A DNA stretch of 64,000 nucleotides from Bos javanicus (Eukaryota; Chordata; Mammalia; Artiodactyla; Bovidae). Positions within the stretch are counted from its first letter, which is position 1. Each line of letters begins with the position of its first letter. Position numbers and translations under genes: made by a program. Under the pieces are notes generated by a model. The model was not told where the DNA came from. It saw only the letters and a list, made by a program, of their open reading frames with translations, and searched no databases. The DNA lies in assembly GCF_032452875.1 (NCBI RefSeq), contig NC_083896.1, positions 1,798,001-1,862,000 of the forward strand. Reading direction: 5' to 3'. Of this stretch, positions 22,091 through 32,524 are shown piece by piece.

Positions 22091-22361
22091 TCCCTCCAGC
22101 CACTCTATCAATGGAGATAACCATTAAGGGATGGGTGATCTTATTACCACTGTGATCTGAACAAAGAGACCTCAGCATTGGAATCTGAAAGAAGATGATT
22201 GAGGATTAATTGCTGCTGTAAAAATGGTGGAAGGAATCTAGTTTGTTCAGATTTTAAGATTAAATAAAAAAGGAGAAACTTCACAGTGGAGAGGGATATG
22301 GGATGGCATTTCATATGTGTCCACTTCAGAAATCTGCATGTGATTTTCTCTTCAAAATAAT

Positions 22362-22577
22362 TGCTCTCTCTCTCAAAGTTGCTCAGTTGTGTCCAACTCT
22401 TTGTGACCCCATGGACTATAGCCGTCCTAGCTCCTCTGTCCATGGGGTTCTCCTGGCAAGAATACTGGAGTGGGTAGCCATTCCCTTCTCCAGGAGATCT
22501 TCTCAACCCAAGGACTGAACCCAAGTCTCTCACATTGCAGGCAGAGTCTTTACTGTCTGAACCATTAGGAAATCCCC
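22362..22577 (-). mobile_element. Bov-tA SINE, antisense
   Basis: Starts with an antisense 3' end (GTTGCTCAGTTGTGTCCAAC) and ends at the tRNA-like head (AACCATTAGGAAATCCCC). A short AAATAAT duplication flanks it (22355-22361 and 22578-22584). Confidence 0.9.
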
Positions 22578-22639
22578 AAATAATGGTAGAACTAAACATG
22601 TGTTGTACAAGGAATGAATGAAATTTAAAAGTCCCTTCT

Positions 22640-22950
22640 GCAGATGAACCTGTTTGAAGGACAGGAAGAGAGACACAGACGCAGAGACCAGCAAGTGGGC
22701 ACAGGGAGAAGGGGAGGCGGGATGGACCGGGAGAGCAGCCCTGTCATCTGTACACGCCGTGTGTGACACGGACGGCTAGTGGGGAGCTGATACACAGCAC
22801 AGGGAGCTCAGCTCGGTGCTCGGTGATGACCTAGGGGGTGGGGTGGGGGTTCAAGGGGGAGGGGATATATGTATACATACAGCCAATTCACTTTGTTGTA
22901 TGGCACAAACTAACACAGCATTGTAAAGCAATTATATGGCAATAAAAATG
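22640..22950 (+). mobile_element. L1 3'UTR fragment (artiodactyl type)
   Basis: Features of the artiodactyl L1 3'UTR are present: CACAGGGAGCTCAGCTCGGT, GTGATGACCTAGGGGG, GGGATATATGTATACATACA and the terminal GTAAAGCAATTATATGGC with AATAAA. It is sense-oriented and strongly 5'-truncated. Confidence 0.8.
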
Positions 22951-23469
22951 ATATTCACAAAGCTATTAGCAGTATATCTAGAAAAAATAAACAAAAAACC
23001 AAGTTATTCAAAAGAAATCCATGTTCCCTTTCTCCTGAACTTATATGCATATTGGCAGAGCATCTGAGCAGCCATGATAAAAATTGCATTTGCCAGCAAA
23101 AAGCAAAGCAAAACAGTCCCTCTGAACACAGCAAAGTGTCAATAAACATTTGATGAATTGAGAAACAGGTAAAAAATGGTATTGAAGTACTGACAGCTCC
23201 TAAATATAGCACCCTGTCATTTTTTCATTAAAAAGATAAAGTCAGTAATTAGACTTACTGTTTTGAGAATTAATTTTCCAGAATTTCAATAATATTAAAC
23301 ATGTAATCATTACATGACTCTAAGTAAATAGTTATAAGTTTCATGTTGTTAAGTAAAAAGCGTGATTTGATGTAGTTGGAATGCATACATCTGGAGATAA
23401 CAGTTAGCAATGAAATGAATCAAACTTCTACAGTAGAGTGCAAAATCCACCCGAACACAGATTAACTCT
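22951..23469. other. Intergenic stretch, nothing recognised
   Basis: AT-rich sequence without recognised gene, RNA or repeat. Confidence 0.5.
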
Positions 23470-23762
23470 GTGTGATTTGCAAATATTTTCTTCCAGAGTG
23501 TAACTTGTCTTTTTATCCTTTTCACAGGGCATTTTGCAAAACAAAGATTTTAATTTTGATAAAGACCCATTGATATACTTTTGATTTTATAGATCAAGTC
23601 TAAGGACTCTTTGCCTTGATCCAGATCCTAAGGATTTTCTTTTTTGTTTAAAACAAATTTTACATTTTTACCTTTTACATTTAAGTTCATGATCCACTTT
23701 GAGATAATTTTTAAGGTATGACACTTAGGTCACGATTCATTTTCCTCTGTAGATGTCCAATT
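23470..23762 (-). mobile_element. L1 ORF2 fragment, antisense
   Basis: The antisense L1 pattern CTTTTTATCCTTTTCACAGG, AAGGACTCTTTGCCTTGATC and GATCCACTTTGAGATAATTT, ending at GATGTCCAATTGCTCC, comes from the C-terminal half of ORF2. It stops where the BovB at 23763 begins. Confidence 0.75.
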
Positions 23763-25533
23763 GCTCCTCAGAGATCAATGCGAAGAAATAGAGGAAAACA
23801 ACAGAATGGGAAAGACTAGAGATCTCTTCAAGAAAATTAGAGATACCAAGGGAACATTTCATGCCAAGATGGGCTCAATAAAGGACAGAAATGGTATGGA
23901 CCTAACAGAAGCAGAAGAGATTAAGAAGAAGTGGCAAGAATACACAGAAGAACTGTACAAAGAAGATCTTCATGACCAAGATAATCACAATGGTGTGATC
24001 ACTCACCTAAAGCCAGACATCCTGGAATATGAAGTCAAGTGGGCCTTAGAAAGCATCACTATGAACAAAGCTAGTGGAGGTGATTGAATTCCAGTGGAGC
24101 TATTCCAAATCCTGAAAGATGATGCTGTGAAAGTGCTGCACTCAATATGCCTGCAAATTTGGAAAACTCAGCAGTGGCCACAGGACTGGAAAAGGTCAGT
24201 TTTCACTCCAATCCCAAAGAAAGGCAATGCCAAAGAATGCTCAAACTACTGCACAATTGCACTCATCTCACACGCTAGTAAAATAATGCTCAAAATTCTC
24301 CAAGCCAGGCTTCAGCAATACGTGAACCATGAACTTCCAGACGTTCAAGCTGGTTTTAGAAAAGGCAGAAGAAGCAAAGATCAAATTGCCAACGTGTGCT
24401 GGATCATGGAAAAACCAAGAAACTTCCAGAAAAACATCTATTTCTGCTTTATTGACTATGCCAAAGCCTTTGACTGTGTGGATCACAATAAACTGTGGAA
24501 AATTCTAAAAGAGATGGGAATGCCAGACCACCTGACCTGCCTCTTGAGAAACCTGTATGCAGTCAGGAAGCAACAGTTTGAACTGAACATGGAACAACAG
24601 ACTGGTTCCAAATAGGAAAAGGAGTACGTCAAGGCTGTATATTGTCACCCTGCTTATTTAACTTATATGCAGAGTACATCATGAGAAACGCTGAACTGGA
24701 AGAAGCACAAGCTGGAATCAAGATTGCCGGGAGAAATATCAATAACCTCAGATATGCAGATGACATCACCCTTATGGCAGAAAGTGAAGAGGAACTCAAA
24801 AGTCTCTTGATGAAAGTGAAAGAGGAGAGTGAAAAAGTTGGCTTAAATCTCAACATTTAGAAAACTAAGACTATGGCATCTGGTCCCATCACTTCATGGG
24901 AAATAGATGGGGAAACAGTGTCAGACTTTATTTTTTGGGGCTCCAAAATCACTGCAGATGGTGATTGCAGCCATGAAATTAAAAGACACTTACTCCTTGG
25001 AAGGAAAGTTATGACCAACCTAGATAGCATATTCAAAAGCAGAGGCATTACTTTGCCAACAAAGGTCCATCTGGTCAAGGCTATGTTTTTTCCAGTGGTC
25101 ATGTATGGATGTGAAAGTTGGACTGTGAAGAAAGCTGAGTGCTGAAGAATTGATGCTTTTGAAAAAACTGTGGTGTTGGAGAAGACTCTTGAGAGTCCCT
25201 TGGACTGCAAGGAGATCCAACCAGTCCATCCTAAAGGAGATCAGTCCTGGGTGTTCATTGGAAGGACAGATGCTGAAGCTGAAACTCCAGTACTTTGGCC
25301 ACCTCATGTGAAGAGTTGACTCATTGGAAAAGACCCTGATGCTGGGAGGGATTGGGGGCAGGAGGAGAAGGGGACGACAGAGGATGAGATGGCTGGATGG
25401 CATCAGCAACTTGATGGACATGAGTTTGGGTGAACCTGGGAGTTGGTGAAGGACAGGGAGGCCTGGTGTGCTGAGATTCATGGGGTCGCAAAGAGTTGGA
25501 CACAACTGAGCGACTGAACTGAACTGAACTGAA
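23763..25533 (+). mobile_element. BovB LINE fragment (linker plus RT), inactivated
   Basis: 5'-truncated within the endonuclease-RT linker (DQCEEIEENNRMGKTRDLFK). It retains the RT entry (WKRSVFTPIPKKGNAKECSN), palm motif A (FIDYAKAFDCVD), and, in another frame, motif RYADD near 24757. A TGA at 24085, a one-base loss near 24567, an early TAG near 24858, and the same TGA codon as in the 19279 copy (about 25311) break it. The 3' end is the GAACTGAACTGAACTGAA tail. Non-functional. Confidence 0.92.
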
Positions 25534-25589
25534 AGATTTTTCACCATAGGGCTCAGCAAGACTTTGGGGCATGTGACTTCATAAATGGC

Positions 25590-25692
25590 ACTTAGACCAG
25601 TTTTGTAAGGGCTTTGAGGATATCCAAATTTAGATATTGGATTTGGGCAAGACCTGGAACCAATCCCTCATGGATAAGAAGGGACAACTGGA
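25590..25692 (+). mobile_element. Tigger/MER2-like DNA transposon 3' remnant
   Basis: CAGTTTTGTAAGGG, CTGGAACCAATCCCTC and AAGAAGGGACAACTGGATAT resemble the 3' end of TcMar-Tigger family elements. It is very diverged and the left end is not seen. Confidence 0.5.
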
Positions 25693-26341
25693 TATATTAT
25701 ACTTTATCACTTCTTTGTGGAGGGCAATGACACTGAACAGTTAAGGATCAAATTAATTATCATCCTATGACATTATTCAGCTTTAATGGGAATAGCTCTT
25801 GGCATTTCTCAAAAGTCAGACAATGAAGCAGTAACTTCTTTAGGTGATTATGTGAATGCTTCCAGGTTGTTCCACTCTTCTTAAAAATGTCAAGAGACAC
25901 AAGAAAGGATACAAGCCAAAATTGGATCAGGTCAGATATAAAGAAGATGTTCCCAAGAGTGTAATAAGCATGGAAATGTTTTACTGAAAGATGGAGTGCA
26001 TTATCTTGAGACATCTGTACAAAGGTTTAGATTTCAGCCTGTAGCAAGAGAAATTGATTAAATTACTCTGGAAGTCTTCAAGAGTTTTCATTATTAGGAA
26101 ATTCTGAATCAAAAATCAGATCCCTGAAAACATGTCTAAAATATCTTTGGTTTTAATAAAGCAAGACCAAACAATTCCAAATCTGAATTTGAGGGTTACT
26201 TAGAAAATTAAGATTTTGGTATAAATTTAGTAAATTAATTTAGATTAATATTGACAATGGAAATTATATTGCTGATTAAGACCTCCAAAGAATAGTTGGC
26301 TTTGCAATAATAATTGCAATGTTAATTCAATATAGCTGAAG
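25693..26341. other. Intergenic stretch, nothing recognised
   Basis: AT-rich, with no recognised gene or repeat between the Tigger remnant and the next BovB. Confidence 0.5.
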
Positions 26342-26348
26342 TATGTTG

Positions 26349-27124
26349 CAGATGACACCACCCTTATGGCAGAAAGTGAAGAGGAACTAAAAAGACTCTT
26401 GATGAAAGTGAAAGAGGAGAGTGAAAAAGTTGGCTCAACATTCAGAAAATGAAGATCATGGCGTCTGGTTCCATCACTTCATGGGAAATAGATGGGGAAA
26501 CAGTGGAAACAGTGTCAGACTTTATTTTTCTGGGCTCCAAAATCACTGCAGATGGTGACTGCAGCCATGAAATTAAAAGACGCTTACTCCTTGGAAGGAA
26601 AGTTATGACCAACCTAGATAGCATATTCAAAAGCAGAGGCATTACTTTGCCAACAAAGGTCCGTCTGGTCAAGGCTATGGTTTTTCCAGTGGTCATGTAT
26701 GGATGTGAGAGTTGGACTGTGAAGAAAGCTGAGTGCTGAAGAATCAATGCTTTTGAACTGTGGTGTTGGAGAAGACTCTTGAGAGTGCCTTGGACTGCAA
26801 GGAAATCCAACCAGTCCATTCTGAAGGAGATCAGTCCTGGGTGTTCATTAGAAGGACTGATGCTGAAGCTGAAACTCCAATACTTTGGCTACCTCATGGG
26901 AAGAATTGACTCATTGGAAAAGACCCTGATGCTGGGAGGGATTGGGGGCAGGAGAAGAAAGGGACAACAGAGGATGAGATGGCTGGATGGCATCAGCAAC
27001 TTGATGGACATGAGTTTGGGTGAACCTGGGAGTTGGTGATGGACAGGGAGGCCTGGTGTGCTGCGATTCATGGGGTTGCAAAGAGTCAGACACAACTGAG
27101 AGACTGAACTGAACTCAACTGAAA
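26349..27124 (+). mobile_element. BovB 3' fragment
   Basis: Begins exactly at the catalytic region (CAGATGACACCACCC encodes ADDTT) and runs to the GAACTGAACTCAACTGAA tail. Open frames 26449-26739 and 26779-27039 are the RT C-terminus, split by a TGA at 26737. It is flanked by an imperfect AAGTATGTTG/AAATATGTTG duplication (26339-26348 and 27122-27131). Confidence 0.92.
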
Positions 27125-27164
27125 TATGTTGGACACACACATACACACACCATACATACATATA

Positions 27165-27819
27165 TTGCAGATGAATGTGTATTACTCATATGTCATAAAA
27201 TTATTCTGAAAAATTTATTTAAATAAATTTCATTTTAAAAATTAAATGAAAACTTCTAAAGAATAAATTTATTTTTTAAGTTACATGTTTAAAGATATAA
27301 AAGCAAACCATCTGACATCCAAATGTAAACACAAAGAAACTTCAGAAGTTGTACGATAAACAACACGTTATAATTGCCAAAATCCCAACACTATGGATTT
27401 AACTGAATTCAATTTCACAGACATTGAGGGAGCATCTCCCTAGTGTTGATCTTATGTTAAGCACAAGAACTTCATTTCATGATGGTGGACCAAGCATACA
27501 CTGGGCTGCCCTCTGCCATTAGACCCCTCTGAAATGACAGTCAAGAGATACAAAGGGAATAAAGGAATTGTAAAGAGAATTGCAGAAGAGTCATCAACAA
27601 ATGAAAGATTCTTGAGCTCCCAGACCTTGCTTCAGATGTGTAAAGTCCCCCATCCATTAACCCACTGATGTCTCTGTTGCTGACTCTGGGTTCTTTTCTT
27701 TGATCGTGAAGCTGAGCAAGTCCCACAAGGATCGCTTGTGGAATCCAGCCCAATACGCTCTCATGTTCAGGGGAAGCTGAACAAGGCAGGTGATGTGGTG
27801 CTAGTTGGCACTCTTTGTT
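27165..27819. other. Intergenic stretch, nothing recognised
   Basis: A short CA/CATA-rich run near 27133-27165 precedes AT-rich sequence with no recognised gene or family. Confidence 0.5.
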
Positions 27820-28311
27820 AAAATACTTTATTTTATTGAAATATAATTGATTAGCAATGTTGTGTTAGTTTCAGGTATACAGCAAAGTGATTCAGTTATA
27901 CATGTACATATATTCATTCTATTTTAGATTTTTTTCTCATATAGGTTATCGTAGAATATTGAATGGATTTCCCTGTGCTATTCAGTAAGCGCTTTCTGAG
28001 AATTTATATTATATATACAAATGTACAAGTGTTTATCCCAAGCTCCTGTTTTATCCCTCCCTCCATATTTTCCCTTTAGTAAGCATAAGCTTGTTTTTGA
28101 TATTTGTAAGCCTGCTTCTGCTTTGTAAGTCCATTTGTATATTTTTAATATTAGATTCCACATATGGGTGATATTATGATATTTGTCTTTCTCTGTGTGA
28201 CTTCATTTAGTAGGATAATCTCTAGGTCCATCTACGTCCCTGCTAATGGCGTTATTTTATTATTTATACGGGCTAATATTCCACTATTTATATATACATA
28301 TATATATATAT

Positions 28312-28585
28312 TGGAGAAGGCAATGGCACCCCACTCCAGTACTCTTACCTGGAAAATCCCATGGACGGAGAAGCCTGGTAGGCTGCAGTCCATGGGGTCG
28401 CTAAGAGTCGGACACGACTGAGTGACTTCACTTTCACTTTTCTCTTTTCATGCACTGGAGAAGGAAATGGCAACCCACTCCAGTATTCTTGCCTGGAGAA
28501 TCCCAGGGACGAGGGAGCCTGGTGGGCTGCCGTCTATAGGGTCGCACAGAGTTGGACACAACTGAAGTGACTTAACATAGCATAG
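28312..28585 (+). mobile_element. Bov-A2 SINE inserted in L1
   Basis: Complete dimer, GGAGAAGGCAATGGCACCCC to CTGAAGTGACTTAACATAG. It is flanked by CATATATATATATAT at 28297-28311 and 28586-28600. The flanks are simple repeat, so the duplication may be longer or shorter than it looks. Confidence 0.93.
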
Positions 28586-28903
28586 CATATATATATATAT
28601 GTATGTATATATATATATAACATCTTCTTTATCTTTTCCTCTGTCAATGGACATTTAGGTTTCTTCCATGTCTTGGCTATTGTAAATACTGCTACAATGA
28701 ACACTGAGGTGCATATATCCTTTTGGATGATTGTATTCTCCAGATATATGCCCAAGAGTGGGACTGCTGGATCATATGGTAGTTCTTAGTTTTTTAAGGA
28801 ACCTCCCTACTGCCCATACATTCCCACCAACAGTGTAACAGGGTTCCCATTTCTCCACACCCTCTCTAGCATTTATCTTTCATAGATTTTTTGACACTGA
28901 CCA

Positions 28904-31099
28904 TTAACTGAAATCAGATTGATTATATTCTTTGCAGCCAAAGATGGAGAAGCTCTATATAGTCAGCAAGAACAAGACCGGGAGCTGACTGTGGCTCAGA
29001 TCATGAACTCCTTATTGCCAAATTCAGACTTAAATTGAAGAAAGTAGGGAAAACCATTAGACCATACAGGTATGACCTAAATCAAATCTCTTTTGATTAT
29101 ACACATTAAGTGACATATAGATTCAAGAGATTAGATCTGATAGAGTGCCTGAAGAACTAAAGACACATGTCCCTGACATTGTACAGGAGGCAGTGATCAA
29201 GCCCATTCCCAAGAAAAAAATGCGAAAAGGCAAAATGGTTGTATGAGGAGGCCTTATAAATAGCTGTGAAAAGAAGAGAAGCAAAAGGCAAAGGAGAAAA
29301 GGAAAGATATGCCAATTTGAATGCAGAGTTCCAAAGAATAGCAAGGAGAGATAAGAAAGCCTTCCTCAGTGATCAATGCAAAGAAATAGAGGATAACAAT
29401 AGAATGAGAAAGAAAATTAGAGATACCAAGGGAACTTTTCATGAAAATATGGACACAATAAAGACAGAAGTGGTATGGACCTAACAGAAGCAGAAGATAT
29501 TAAGAAGAGGTGGCAAGAATGCACAGAAGAACTATACAATACAGATCTTCAAGACCCAGATAATCATGATGGTGTGATCACTCACCTAGAGCCAGATATC
29601 CTGGAATGTGAAGTCAAGTGGGCCTTAGGAAGCATCATGAACAAAGCTAGGGCAGGTGATAGAATTCCAGTTGAGCTATTTCAAATCCTAAAAGATGATG
29701 CTGTGAAAATGTTGCACTCAACGTGCCAGCAAATTTGGAAAACTCAGCAGTGGCCACAGGACTGGAAAAGGTCAGTTTTCCAAACCCAAAGAAAGGCAAT
29801 GCCAAACAATGCTCAGAATACCTCACAATTGCACTCATTTCATTTGAAATAGCAAAGTAATGCCCCAAATTCTCCAAGCCAGGGTCCAACACTGAACCCT
29901 GAATTTCCAGATGTGTAAGCTGGATTTAGAAAAGGCAGAGGAACCAGAGATCAAAGTGCCAACATCCATTGGACCATCAAAAAAGCAAGAGAGTTTCCGA
30001 AAAACATCTATATCTGCTTTATTGACTATGCCAAAGCCTTTGACTGTGTGGATCACAACAAACTGGAAAATTCTTCAAGATATGGGAATACCAGACCACC
30101 TGACATGCCTCCTGAGAAATCTGTACGCAGGTCAAGAAGCAACAGTTAGAACTGGATATGGAACAACAGATATTCCAAATCCGGAAAGGAGTACATCAAG
30201 TTTGTATATTGTCACCCTGCTTATTTAACTTATATGCAGAGTACATCATGAGAATCGCTGGGCTGGATGAAGCATAAGCTAGAATCAAGATTGCCGGGAG
30301 AAATATCAATAACCTCAGATATGCAGATGACATCACCCTTATGGCAGAAAGTGAAGAAGAACTAAAGAGCCTCTTGATGAAAGTGAAAGAGGAGAGTGAA
30401 AAAATTGACTTAAAACTCAACATTCAGAAAACTAAGATCATGGCATCTGGTTCCATCATTTCATGGCAAATAGATGGGGAAACAGTGGAAACAGTAACAA
30501 ACTTTTTTGGGGAGGACTCCAAAATTACTGCAGATGGTGACTGCAGCCATGAAATTAAAAGACGCTTGCTCCTTGGAAGAAAAGCTATGACCAACCTAGA
30601 CAGCATATTCAGAAGCAGAGACATTACTTTGCCAACAAAGGTCATGTAATCAAAGCTATGATTTTTCCATTAGTCATGTATGGATGTGAGAGTTGGACTA
30701 TAAAGAAAGCTGATCACCAAAGAACTGATGCTTTTGAACTGTAGTGTTGGAGAAGAGTCTCGAGAATCCCTTGGACAGTAAGGAGATCAATCCAGTCCAT
30801 CCTAAAGGAGATCAGTCCTGAACGTTCATTGGAAGGACTGGTCCTGAAGCTGAAACTCCATACTTTGGCCACCTGGTGCAAAGAACTGACTCCTTGGAAA
30901 AGACCCTGATGCTGGGAAAGATTGAAGGTGGGAGGAGAAGGGGATGACAGAGGATAAGATGGTTTGATGGCATCACCGACTCAATGGACATCAGTTTGAG
31001 TAAACTCCAGGAGTTGGTGATGGACAGGGAGGCCTGGTGTGCTGCGGTCCATGGGGTCGCGGAGAGTTGGACACGACTGAGTAACTGAACTGAACTGAT
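28904..31099 (+). mobile_element. BovB LINE inserted in L1, decayed
   Basis: A 2.2-kb BovB starting in the endonuclease C-terminus (CAGATTGATTATATTCTTTG) and ending GAACTGAACTGAT. The target duplication ACTGACCA lies at 28896-28903 and 31100-31107. Recognisable coding islands include the linker (29266-29484, 29475-29852), palm motif A near 30021-30050, and RYADD near 30316-30330. They lie in different frames with many indels and stops, so this copy is older than the one at 19279. Confidence 0.93.
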
Positions 31100-31484
31100 A
31101 CTGACCAGTGTGTGGTGATACATCGTTGCAGTTTTGATTTGTGTTTCTCTAATAATTACAGATGTTGAGCATCTTTTCATGTGTCCTTGGCCATTTCTAT
31201 TTCTTCCTTGGAAAGCTAGTTAGATCTTCTGCATATTTTTTGATTTTTTTTTTTAGGTTTATTGGCATAGATCTGCATGAGCTGTTTGTATATTTTGGAG
31301 ATTAATTCCTGTCAGCTGTGCCATTTGCAAGTATTTTCTCCCATTCTGTGGGTTGTTTGTTTGTTTTGTTGATGGTTTCCTTTGCTGTGCAGAAACTCTT
31401 AAGTTTAATTAGGTCCTGTTAGCTTCTTTTTCTCTGTGTTACTCTAGGAGCTGGATCGAAAAAGCTCTTGCTGCGGTTTATGTA

Positions 31485-32300
31485 GTTGGCGCTCTTGGTC
31501 TGTTGTGCCTTGCCGCACATCATGGAAGCCCAGAGGCGAACAGAACTTATACCCTCACTAAACAGCAATGAGGCCGTGTTCGTAAATGCTCCAGCTTTAC
31601 CAGGAGGCATCAGTGTGGGCAAAAGGCAGCTGAACTTCCACTTACACATCAATCTGTACACTATACCGTCACTGAGTGAGTGCCTGCAGAAGAGAGAGAT
31701 AGGATCCAGGATCTCACAACAATACAATACAAACAGAATACAACCAAAAAATCACTTATAACAAGGGTCATCTCAACATGAACAAGAAAACACAATCCAT
31801 GGATGCTGTGATGACACAGATGCTGGCATTAACTGACAAGGATTTTAAAGCAGCCACCATAAAATGGGCAACTAACACCGTTCTTGAAACAAAAGATAAA
31901 ATAGAAAGTCTAAACAAATAAATGAAATATATGAGGAGATAAATGGAATAAATAAATGGAATAAATAAATGGAATAAATAAAATGGAAGTCTCAGAATGG
32001 AAAAAATGTATAATAACGGACATTTTAAAAAGTCCTCCATAAATAAACATGAGTCCTCACTGGACAGACTCAATAACAAAATGAATATGACAGAGGAAAG
32101 AGTCAGTGAACATGAAAACAGGACATAAAAATGGCTCAGTCTGAAAAACAGAGAGAAAATGGGCAGAAAATAAATGAACAGAATCCCAAGGACCTATGAA
32201 TCTGTAGCAATAGATCTAACATTTGTATAATCAGAGACCCAGAAAGAAAGGAGGAAGTGTGGGACTTGGAATATTTGAAGGAGGTAATAATAATTCAGAC
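31485..32300 (+). mobile_element. Ancient L1M 5' region / ORF1 leader
   Basis: TGACAAGGATTTTAAAGCAG, AGACTCAATAACAAAATGAA with GAGGAAAGAGTCAGTGAACA, and CAAGGACCTATGAATCTGTA match the ORF1-proximal region of old L1M elements in sense orientation. The left part (31485-31600) is less certain. A 13-bp tandem repeat lies inside. No usable open frame. Confidence 0.6.
31941..31985. repeat. 13-bp tandem repeat, about 3.5 units
   Basis: AAATGGAATAAAT repeats at 31941, 31954 and 31967, followed by a partial unit. It is an expansion inside the L1M remnant. Confidence 0.9.
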
Positions 32301-32334
32301 TTTTTTTTAGCAAGACATTCCTCTTTTATACCTT

Positions 32335-32470
32335 ATTTTTAAATTTCATTTTATATTGGGGTATATTTGATTTATAATATTGTGTTAGTTTCAGGTGTAC
32401 AGCAAAGTAATTCAGTTATATACATACATATATCTATTCTTTTTCAGATTCTTTTCCTATATGTTACTAA
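32335..32470 (-). mobile_element. L1 3' end fragment, antisense
   Basis: GTGTTAGTTTCAGGTGTACA and AGCAAAGTAATTCAGTTATA match the terminal region of artiodactyl L1 in antisense. It is the same segment seen at 27850 and 56275. Confidence 0.75.
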
Positions 32471-32524
32471 AGTTTCTTGAGTAGAGTTAAAGCAGTAAAA
32501 ATTTTTAGAGACCCCCCCTTATCA

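Larger units (their letters stand above)
27820..31482 (-). mobile_element. Antisense L1 3' half split by a Bov-A2 and a BovB
   Basis: Three collinear antisense L1 pieces. 27820-28296 is 3'UTR and the last ORF2 part (GTTAGTTTCAGGTATACAGC, AGGTCCATCTACGTCCCTGC). 28601-28903 is the ORF2 C-terminus (TGCCCAAGAGTGGGACTGCT). 31108-31482 is further ORF2 (GTTGAGCATCTTTTCATGTG, ATTTTCTCCCATTCTGTGGG, ending near CTTGCTGCGGTTTATGT). The gaps are exactly filled by a SINE and a BovB with target duplications. ORF2 is full of stops. Confidence 0.85.
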
